A DNA stretch of 64,000 nucleotides, taken from NCBI GenBank assembly GCA_905221605.1, contig CAJNDS010000012.1, forward strand, positions 124,001 to 188,000. Direction: 5' to 3'. The notes beneath the pieces were generated by a model. The model saw only the letters and a list, made by a program, of their open reading frames with translations, did not search any database and was not told the origin of the DNA. Within the stretch, counting starts at the first letter, position 1, and each line of letters begins with the position of its first letter. A program made the position numbers and the translations under genes. Positions 52,344 through 61,700 of the stretch are shown here, piece by piece. This DNA is from Symbiodinium natans (taxonomy: Eukaryota > Sar > Dinophyceae > Suessiales > Symbiodiniaceae).

Positions 52344-52378
52344 GTGTTCCTGACCAGCCTGCCTTCACTGTGCCAGAG
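52344..52378 (+). CDS. isolated exon-like segment
   Basis: Reads VFLTSLPSLCQ between GCGCAG|G and AG|GTGCGG. The splice frame looks good, but there is no family match and no confirmed neighbour. Confidence 0.25.
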
Positions 52379-52597
52379 GTGCGGCTTTAGGGTTTAGGGT
52401 TTAGGGTTAGGGTTTAGGGGCTCAGAGAGGTGTAGTGATGTCGTTCCTCCAAAAGCCCTCCCCTCCCTCTTCCCCCAGCCCCCCCACCCTACCCTACACT
52501 GTCTATTAGCAGTTGGGTCTCCTCTCTGCCTTTCTGCTCTTCTAGGCGTGTTTGAGGTGTGTGTTGGTGTTCCAGGTGTTTGGCAAGCTAGAAGTTT

Positions 52598-52740
52598 ACT
52601 TGGAGGTTCATGGTACTTAGTAACCCAATTATAGCCGTACCTATAACCCAACTATAACCCTATTCGAGTACTTCAGGGACTTGTATGTGGGTTATAACTA
52701 CACTTATCACGGGTTCCTAAGTACTCTGAACCTCCAAGTA
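52598..52740. mobile_element. MITE-like hairpin, family C
   Basis: ACTTGGAGGTTCA on the left and TGAACCTCCAAGT on the right, with further pairing inside (GTACTTAGTAACCC against GGGTTCCTAAGTAC). Single copy in the window. Confidence 0.75.
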
Positions 52741-53214
52741 GTTCGACCTTCCCGCGGAAGTGAGCCGCCGTTCCTGCTCTCCTCCATCCTGGAAGGCTTA
52801 AGCAGGTGTAAGGGGTTGCCCCTAAGGGAAAGGGTTTAGGGAGGGATGTTTATGGGTTCAGGGTTTATGGTTTAGGGATGTTTTGGATTTAGGGCTTAAG
52901 GATGTCTAGGGTTTAGGGCTTACGTGTCGCAGGGGCTCAGGAACCTCGCTCAGAGAACTGAGAACAAGGCATGAAGCACCCCGAAGTGCCAACCCGAACC
53001 CCCATCTCGAATTTGCGATTGAGGGTTGGAGGGTTGAGGGTTTACAAGGCTCAGGAAAATTAAACCCTAAACCCGGAAAGAACGGAACCCGAAACACCAA
53101 CCAACACCCTAAACCCAAAACCCCGGTAAACACCCCAAAACCCGAAAACCCTAAACGCCCTAAGCCCCAAAACCCTACACCCTAAACCCTAAGCCCTGAG
53201 CACAGGGGTGCATT

Positions 53215-53252
53215 GATGTCGATGGAGTCGATGGACTTTTACAGCTCTAAAG
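53215..53252 (+). CDS. isolated exon-like segment
   Basis: Reads ALMSMESMDFYSSK before a GTTTAG donor. No family match. Confidence 0.25.
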
Positions 53253-53372
53253 GTTTAGGGTTTAGGGTTACCCTCAAAATCCCCTAAACCCCTAAACTCT
53301 AACCCTAAATCCCTAAATCCCTCCCAAACCATAAACCCGAAACCCTATCCCTAAACCCTAAACCCCAAAAAG

Positions 53373-53424
53373 GCCCGACGCAACCCGCCGCCGATCATGC
53401 GACCGCTGCTCGGCCCGGAGAGGT
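53373..53424 (+). CDS. isolated exon-like segment
   Basis: Reads ARRNPPPIMRPLLGPE before AG|GTGCG. No family match; Pro-rich composition could be chance. Confidence 0.25.
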
Positions 53425-53875
53425 GCGACTCCCGGGTCTGAAGGGGGTGGGGGGGGGGTTGGGGTTTGGGCTTTAGGGTTTGGGGTTTGGGGTTTAGGGT
53501 TTGGGGTTTAGGGTTTGAGGGCTTCTTGGGGGTTTTAGGGTGTTCGGCGGCTTTAGGGGTGTCTAGGATGCTGTTTTGGGTGTTAGGTTGGTTGAGGGTG
53601 GTGTGGGGCTCCACGGTTTTTGGGCTTAGGGTTTAGGGGGTCTTGGGTTAGGGTTTTAAGTAGGGGTTGCGGTCGGTATTGGGGGTTTGGGGGTTTGGGG
53701 GGGGGGGGGAGGGGTTTCGGGTTTTAGGCATGTAGGGTTTGAGTGGTTTAGGGGGTTAAGGGTTTTGGGTGTTTAGGTTTTGAGGGTTTGGGAGTCTTAG
53801 GGTGTTTGGGGTTTAGGGGCCCAGGGTTTTTTTTTGGCAAAGGTGTGGCTCGGGCCTGTCCCCTTGCAAAGGTGT

Positions 53876-54110
53876 GGCTTGGCTTGGCTTGTCCCCTTGC
53901 AAAGGCGTGGCTTGGCTTGGCTTGGCTTGGCTTGGCTGTGCCCGGCCTGGCCTGGCCTGGCTCGTCTTCGGCTTGGCTCGGCTTGGCTTTTCTCGGTTCG
54001 GCTTGGCTCGGCTTGGCTTGGCTCGCCTCGGCTTGCCTCGCTCGGCTGAAGTTGGCTTGCTTGGCACGGCCTTAGCCTGCTTGGCTCGCCTCGGATTGGC
54101 TTGGCTCGAC
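53876..54110. repeat. degenerate (CTTGG/CTCGG)n tract
   Basis: GGCTTGGCTTGG/GGCTCGGCTTGG steps repeat for about 235 bp. This gives long open frames on both strands that are only repeat artefacts. Confidence 0.85.
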
Positions 54111-54299
54111 TTTGCTCCGTGTTGAACCCCGCTCTTTCGTGCGAAGCTTTCTCAAAGAACATTTATATTTCTGTTTTGGTGAGTGCATAAAAGGTTCCTT
54201 TTAAGTGTGTACATCGGGTGTCCTTTTGGGGGTACAAGAAATATAAACCCTACTTCATGTTTTTTTGCGCCGTGTTGAACCCCGGTTTTTTGACGTGCG

Positions 54300-54870
54300 A
54301 AGCTTCCAGAAAAATATGTTTTCTGAAACCCATCATGCGAGCATCGTGTTTGCAAATGAGGGGGTTTAACTCTTACGAACCAATCCTGCGAGCATCGTGT
54401 TTGCAAATGGGGGAGGTGGGTTTAAGTCGCACGAACCCATCATGCGAGCATTGTGTTTGCAAGTGGAGGGGGCTGCGCCCCGCCCAACCCCCCCGCCCCC
54501 CGGCTTTTTTGAAGGCTGCCACCCATTTTCAGCCGTACGGTCTTTTTTCAAACGCATGCCCCCCCCGCTCTTTTTACACGCACAAATCTTGGAAAGAACA
54601 TGTTGTCTGAAACCCATCATGCGAGCATCGTGTTTGCAAATGGGGGAGGGGGGGTTTTAAGTCGCACGAACCCATCATGCGAGCATTATGTGTTTGCAAA
54701 TGGGGGGGGCTGCGCCCCCCCCAACCCCCCCGCTTGGTTTAAGGCTGCCACCCATTTTAAGCCGTACAGTCTTTTTCAAGCACATGATGCGAGTACAGTG
54801 TTTGCAAAACCTATTATAAGCCATACTCGTTTTCAAACCATCATGCGAGCATCGCGTTTGCAAATGGGCG
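54300..54870. repeat. interspersed CATCATGCGAGCATCGTG modules
   Basis: Six to seven copies of a module with CATCATGCGAGCATCGTG and TTTGCAAATGGGGG, spaced about 60-170 bp. Between them lie C-rich blocks and CCACCCATTTTMAGCCGTAC blocks. Confidence 0.85.
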
Positions 54871-54884
54871 ACGGGGGGTTTACA

Positions 54885-55165
54885 CTTGCTGCTATTTACC
54901 GTCTTTGCAACCTTTGAAAAATGCAGAAATGCTGCTATTTGTGCAGTATTGACAGCCTCTGCAAACTCGGAAATGCTGCTAGTTACAGTATTTGCGACCT
55001 CTGGACACGAGCAATTGCTGCTATTTACATAATTTGCAGCCTCTGACAACGCAGAAATGTCGCTATTTACAGTATTTGCAGGCTCTGGCAACGCACAAAT
55101 GCTGTTATTTACAGTATTTGCAGCCTCTGCGAACGCAGAAATGCTGCAATTTACAGTATTCGCAG
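54885..55165. repeat. tandem AATGCTGCTATTTACAGTA units
   Basis: About seven units of roughly 38 bp built from AATGCTGCTATTTACAGTA and TTTGCAGCCTCTGCAA, with point differences. Confidence 0.85.
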
Positions 55166-56775
55166 CCTCGAACCAAGAACCAAGGCCGAGCCACACCTTT
55201 GCAAGGAAACATGGCCGAGCCACACCTTTGCAAAAAAACCCTTCCGCCGGGGTTTAGGGCGTTTAGGGCTTTAGGGGTTTAGCACTTGGTTTCGGTTTTT
55301 TTCGGGTTCTATGGATTTTGAGGCTTACAAGTTTTATGGGTTTTGGAGTTGTTGGAGTTTTTGCTTGAAGCTCCTAGGGTTTCGAAATTAAAGCGTCGGG
55401 TCTTATGTATTTTCGGTTTTTTCTCCAGTTCGCTTCGATCTTGCGTTCCTCCCAACCTACACGTTGGAAAAAGGGGAATAGCAGACAGGCCGCTTGAAAG
55501 ATGCCCAACACCAAAGCCCCTTTCCTAAGAGACTAAATTAGGGTTTAGGGTTTAGGGTTGAGGATTTAGGATTTAGGGAAATCCCACTCAAGCTCCAAGC
55601 CTTACGAGCTTCAGCGCCCCCATGAGGCCCCTTTCTTGGGGGCATCTGAATGTTGCAACACGCAGTGGGCCTTTCTGGCGTTTGGGTCTAGGGGTCTCAC
55701 CAGGGCTTCCTCTAAACCCTAAAGTCAAAAACCTAAACCCTAAAGTGTCATCCCTAAACTCTAAACACCTAAACCCTAGACCCTAAACCCTAAACTTTCA
55801 GACCTGCACCATAAATCCTAAACCCCAAACCCCAAACCCTAAATCCCAAACCCTAAACCCTAAACCCTAGACCCTAAACCCCACAGGTATTGGGACTTAG
55901 GGTTCCAAGGGGGGGATACAGCCGGTTGGGTCCTGTCCAGGCACTGCCGTTGCTGTCTTGGGCCAGCGGCTTTGTCCTTAGCACATCGGGTTTAGGGTTT
56001 AGGGTTTAGGGTTTAGGGCTTAGGGTTTAGGGTTTAGGGTCTAGGGTTAGGGTTTAGGGTTTAGGGTTTAGGGTTCTAGCCCGAAGCCCCCCTAAACCCT
56101 AAACCACCGGCACCCAACCCTGAGGCGCGAATCCTTGATTTCCAAAAAGATCCGAAACCCACCAAGCCCCGCAAAGCCCCAAACCCAAAAACCGCAAAAA
56201 ACCGCTAAGACCCCTCTAAGACCCCCCCTTAAGCCCCCTTAGGCCCGTAAACCCCCCAGAGTTTTGGGCTTTAGGGGTTTAGGATTTCGGGGTTTGAGGG
56301 TTTCGGGCTTCGGGGTTTGAGGGATTTAGGGATTGGCTTGTGGGGTCCTAGCTTGGGATTTCTGGCATTTAGGGTTTGGGGGTACTCATTTTAAAGAATA
56401 GTAAATTCCAAACGGTGGTAAGAAAGCACAATGCTACGCAAGGCGGCACCCTTAGGCTTCTTGGTGTTTCGGAGGGGAGGGTTGTCGGGGGTGGGTTGGG
56501 ATTTATGTTTGTGTTTGGAGTTTTCTGGTGTTTTCTAGGCTGCTTCTTGTTGCCAAGCCAAGCCTCGGAAGTAGTGCTGTCCAGGGTTTTGGGGCTTTCT
56601 TAATTAGGATCCAGGATCCTCGATGCGGACGATCATGCAAGGTTCGCGCGCTTGAGATGCATGTCTGGTTGCGTCCAGAGAGGGCCCACAGAATCTCCGG
56701 GCAGCTCACGAGGGAAGGGCCATGATACTCCAATAAGACCGGGGCCAGACAGCTTGGTCAGCTAGGTTGGTTGAG

Positions 56776-56872
56776 ACCCTAAACCCTAAACCCAAAGCCC
56801 TAAGCCCTAAGCCCTAAGCCCTAAGCCCTAAGCCCTAAGCCCTAAGCCCTAAGCCCTAAGCCCTAAACCCTC
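56776..56872. repeat. CCCTAAG array
   Basis: About 11 CCCTAAG units between CCCTAAA ends. Confidence 0.93.
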
Positions 56873-56923
56873 CTCCCGGGTTGATATAAAAGTGTTTGGC
56901 AGATTTCGGGCTCTAGAACACCA

Positions 56924-56993
56924 GGTGTGCAAGCGCATTGTCGGCACAGCGCCGCATGAGCTGCGAAGGAGTATCACTCTGATTCTTGTCTGC
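56924..56993 (+). CDS. isolated exon-like segment
   Basis: Reads VCKRIVGTAPHELRRS then ITLILVC after ACCAG|G. No family match. Confidence 0.25.
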
Positions 56994-58654
56994 AGAGAAG
57001 AGGTTCGATCAATACCGATATATTGCCGATGTTTTCCCGAATTACCGATTGTTTCCCGAAAATGAGGTCTTGGTAGTATTGATTGTAGCGATTCGGTTCG
57101 ATACGCATTTTCTACCCTACTGCACTGTTATAGACTTCACACTACATGCGTCACCAAGCACGAGAAAAGCACTGTGGATTTGGTGGTCCGGGCCCTGTTT
57201 CCAAACCGAAAAGCAATCGCGTTCGTTTTTTTCGGATGAGCAGGTGCGGTTTTCTGAATGCTGGCTCCTGGGCTTGGGCTTTGGCGGCTTTGTATATGGA
57301 AAAGAGAGATATTCTACAAGTTTCCCTGTTGCATTTTTATAGACTCCTAGTCCTATCCGCCGCAAACAACCTGCTTTTTCTAGAGGCAACATTGCTTCCA
57401 CTGGCACAGCAAGGAGGCTTCGAGCTGGCGCCAGGGCAAGACAAAACCATAGAGTAATTGGGGGGGGGGGGTGCCGTTCATGTGGTCGGTTCTCTACATT
57501 GTTGTCCCTTTTTGGGTACAGTACCCTAAATTCGAGGGGCCGCCGTACAATCAAGACCAGAACAGGGGTTATATCATGGAGAAGTGACCATGCGTTGGTT
57601 TAGGGATGGGGGCTTCTGGGTTACTGGAGATAGACGTACCAGAAGGCAGGAACTAGCCAAGCAAGAGACAAGCGTGACGGGCCTGAGAGAAGTTAAAGGA
57701 GGCCTCATGTTCGTGTCCTTGTTTGTGTTTTGTCTGGTGGGTGCTCGCCAGCCCGGTGCAGCATGACGTGTCCTTGATATCGGTGCTTCCCAAGCAGATT
57801 TGACAGCGAGCATAGGGCCCACTGAATTCCACCATCCACCAAGGAAGAGCTTGCTGCCCGGCTCACCTGGCATGTCGTTTGTGGTGCAAAGGGATCAGAT
57901 TGGGGTCCCCCCCCTCCCATTAAGCACCAAGGTTGGCCTTTTCGGAGTTCCCAAGCCTTACGCGAACACTTCGAGTCTTTTTGTTCACAGAAGGTGCGGA
58001 TTTGAGTGAGGCCTCGCTCGGTAGGCTTCCCAACTTCCAAAACCGAAACCACGATGATTCTGCTTTAGCATAGTCCTATACAACACCAGGTGCCGAAGAA
58101 TGGCGTCCCAGATCAGAACAGCCCTCAAATCACTTCCTTAGGTTGAAGTTTCACGGGCCGGCATTTTCTGCGGAGGTTCTTCATGTTGCCTTAGTTTTTC
58201 AGAGATGAGTTCTATATGTATCTGTTTGCAGCCATCCTTCGTGTCGGAGATTCGACTCCTTTCGTGGTTAGGGCGGGGGTCAAATGCGTTACCGGAGTCT
58301 TGATTCCCAAGCCCCAAACCCGAAACCCTAAGTCCTAGGCCAACTTTGGGTTTTTAGGGCTGCTGGGTAGCAAAGATGGCGCGCAAGCCTGGATGCTCGG
58401 AGCGCTCCAGGGTAGCAGAGCATCTTGACTCTACATGCAGCCCATCCAAGAACGCAAGGATGAAGTAGCCGCCGCCGGCGAAGAAAGCTGTAAATTGCAC
58501 CTCTCAGCGAGCAAGAGACCTTGCCCCTGACTTCACGCAGAATTTGTTCAGCTTCTCCACCAGCTAGAGACCCTTTAGATTTTCAGCCCGACCCTACAAG
58601 TAAGAAGCCTTTTTCTTACAAAGGGCCCACTACAAGGCTCAGGAGTCTGGGGCC

Positions 58655-58720
58655 ATGCGGACGATGAGGGGCCTGTTGGGGCTCTGCCTTCTAGCTGCCC
58701 TGCTCTGGGGCTATGGCCGG
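58655..58720 (+). CDS. prenyltransferase exon 1, signal peptide
   Basis: Starts ATG and reads MRTMRGLLGLCLLAALLWG: two Arg then a hydrophobic core. Start chosen as first ATG of the leader; the second Met is three codons on. GA donor at 58721. Confidence 0.75.
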
Positions 58721-61700
58721 GACTCAGGCGCATTTGTAGGACTTTAGGGCTTCATATGTCACATGTTGTTCTCAGTGTTCAGGGCTTTGAGGGCCTAATT
58801 GTTCAGAGGGTTTTTATAGGGCCTTGAAGGGCTGAGATGTTCCATGGGTTTGTTCGTCGCTGGAGGGCTGTTTCGAGATCAAGGTCAAGAGCGGTGTGGG
58901 CCCCATCAGCATCTTCACGGCCCGTGAAGGTTAGGGTCCGTCCTGCACTTCCAGAATGGCAGCTGTTTGTTTTTTGGATGGGGGGGTGCGGGAGGGTTTT
59001 AGGGTTTAGGGTTGAGGGTTTAGGGTTATAGGGTTTAGGGATGCTGCCCGTGCGCAGGCTTCTTGGTTCCGTCGCCACGCGGGGCAGTGCAGCAGCAGTT
59101 TGCGGGAAAGGCACGTGCTACTTTTTGGTTTCTCTCTCTCCCTGTCCCTCTCTCTCTCTCTCTGTCTTCCTCTCTTCGCTCACTTGCCCCGAAACCCTAC
59201 TAAACCCTAAACACTGAGTCTGCGAATTCTCCACAATCATTGGGTTAGCAGTGTTCGGACCATTCTGGGGGACGGGGGGGGGGGGGGGTAGCAAACTTGG
59301 GGGAGGTCTAAGCTTTCAACCCGAACAACCAAGCCCCCAAACCACCCCTCCTGTGCTCCCCCCAAGCCCAGAGAGGGTTTGGGGTTTAGGGTTCAGGGTT
59401 TAAGGTATACAGGGTTTATAGGGTTTATAGGGTTTCTAGAGTTTATAGGGTTTACGGGTTTCTAGGATTTATAGGGTTTATAGGGTTTATAGGGGTTTCG
59501 GGTTTGTAAGATTTATAGGGTGTATAGGGGTCAGGGGCTTCCAGAACAGGCGCCTACTCGGCTCCTGCGGCGTGCTGGGTCGGAGGGCGCCTCACCCAAG
59601 CAAAAGCAAGAGCTTGTGAGCTTTCGGGGGTGGGGTTGTCTCGGGTTTGGGAAGGGTGCTGTAGGGTTCCTCGTCTGGGTTGCTGGTCGACATGCAAGGT
59701 TTTGGGGTTTAGGGTACGACTAAGCCCGTAAAGCCCAACGCCACCCCCCCCCTCCCCCACCACACCAGAAGAGAAAACGCAGATCAGCACAGAACAGTCG
59801 CAATACCTCATCTCCTCATGATCACCATCGGAGGAAAGGCTGGGGTAGCACCTCTGGAGTTTAACCCCTCAACCCCTCGGCCCCTAAACCCCTAAGCCCG
59901 TCAACTCCGAAGCCCTTACCCCTAAGCCCCAAAAAGCCCCAAAAAGCCCTCAACCAAGGCGCAGTTGAGGAAGAGAAGAGCAGCTCCCTCAAGGCCTTTT
60001 GGAAATTCCTGAGGCGCGGAGCCACAAGAGCTTAGAACTTCTTGAGGCGTTGGGGTTCAGGGCCCATACATAAGAACCCTTTAAAGGATGTTCGGGACCA
60101 TATTAAGGGCCCATGAAACTTTGGGGTTTAGGATCAGTTTAGGGTTAGGGTTTAGGGTTTCGGGTTCGGGGGATTCAGCTGGGGCTTCCAAAGGGTTTTG
60201 GAGGGCTTGTGTGTGTGTGTTTTTTTTTTTTTTTTTTTTTTGCATTTTTGCGGGGCAAGTATGTCAAAGCGTTGATCGGTTTGGACATCTGAGCTTTCGG
60301 GTGCTATAGTTCAGCTTCACTGTTCATCGGCGTTGAGGGGACGTGGGGGTGTGGGGGGTCTGTTTTGGGGGATGGGGTGAGGTTCGGTTCCGCAATGCCC
60401 TGAACCCGAAACCCTAAGCTCCCATAACCTGAAGCCCTAAAGCCCTTAAGTCCCTGAACCCGAAGATGCTAGGGTTTAGGGTTTAGGGTTTAGGGTTTAG
60501 GGTTTAGGGTTTAGGGTTTAGGGTTCAGGGTTTAGGGTTTAGGGTTTCGGGTTCAGGGAAGGCAGTCCTGTAGGCAAGACTCTTGGGCCCTCTACGTGAC
60601 CTTTCGCCCAAGATTCTACGGCCTCGGGCCATGGCATCTCACGACGGATCCCGTTCGGGGTCTCTGGTGGGTGGGGTTGCTGTTTATAGTGTTTGAGTTT
60701 AGGGTAGGGATAAGCCCGAGGCCCGAAACCCCCTCAACCCTAAACCCTAAACCCTAAACCCGAAACCCTAAACCCCAAACTGGCCCATCCAAGACAAAGA
60801 GCCGGCTGTCCAAGCTCGCCGTGTTTGCCTTTCCGGTTTTTTTTCCCGTCTCGCAACCTGCCGCTGCTTCCCCCCGAACCCCAAACCCTAAACCCCAAAC
60901 CTTCAACCCAAACCTAAACCCTTGACAAAATGAAGGGCTTACGGGGGGTTTAGGGTTCAGGGGTGCTTCCCCCTGAACCGTAAACCCTTAACTCCCTAAA
61001 TCTCTGGCGCCACACATCTCTGGAGCCTTTAAACTCTTCTAAGCGACCTTAACTTGTATAAGATGATGAACCTTAGCCTAGATTATAAGCCTTAGACCTT
61101 AACCTTGAGAAATAAACCCTGCAGCCACAAGCCCTAACCCTGAAACGGTTTCATCCCTGAAATCTATTCCCCCTAACCCCAAAACCCTACAACCCTGGCC
61201 CAGGCCTCATACCATCCGTGGGACCATCCTAGGCGCTACTTTGGGGTTCAGGGCTTTTAGGAGCTCGATGGTTTGGGGCTTTTGGGGGATGATTTCTGGC
61301 AAACTCGGGTGCTGCACAGGCTTTCTTGTACAACACCCTGCGCCCACTATCAACACGCCTGAGTCCTAACCCTGTAGGCCCTCAGACAGACCCTAAAACC
61401 CTAAAACCCTATCACCCCAAAACCCCTAAACCCTAATACTCAAGAAACCCTAAATACTCAAGAAACCCTAAAAGCCAAACCGCCCCCGCCGCCGGGGTGC
61501 TTTCCCGCTGCAGGGGATCCGAAGTATAGGGCCCTTAATTTGGGTCCCCTGTAAAGAAGCCTTATACACACTATACATAACAGGGGCCCATACTTCGGAC
61601 CCCTTTAAATCCCTTCAAATAGTACTGGCAACAATCTTTCCTCCACACAAAACAATAAAATTGGGGGGGGGGGGCTCTTTAAACAAGGGTAAGGGACCAT

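Larger units (their letters stand above)
53829..55238. mobile_element. 1.4-kb element with terminal inverted repeats
   Basis: Left end T7-GGCAAAGGTGTGGCT; right end AGCCACACCTTTGC-A7, an inverted match with one extra G. A second inner copy of the motif lies near each end. Inside are a CTTGG/CTCGG-rich tract, repeated CATCATGCGAGCATCGTG blocks and repeated ATTTACAGTATTTGCAGCC blocks. ORFs across it are low-complexity, and no transposase is seen. Confidence 0.7.
50018..58654. other. interval without a recognised gene
   Basis: Between the ABCA stop and the prenyltransferase ATG. It holds TTTAGGG-type arrays, one MITE-like hairpin (52.6 kb), a 1.4-kb inverted-repeat element (53.8-55.2 kb) and short exon-like pieces at 52.34, 53.22, 53.37 and 56.92 kb that I could not assemble into a protein. 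Confidence 0.6.

Noticed and set aside
53788-54162. Overlapping open frames of 95-121 codons on both strands
   Set aside because: They lie in the CTTGG/CTCGG low-complexity tract; both strands are open because of the repeat.
54300-54870. CRISPR array
   Set aside because: Repeat modules are irregularly spaced, with related low-complexity material between, in a clearly eukaryotic locus.
54218-55223. Frames of 105-182 codons on both strands in the 1.4-kb element
   Set aside because: The protein repeats simply follow the DNA modules, with no domain, no splice pattern and no start context.
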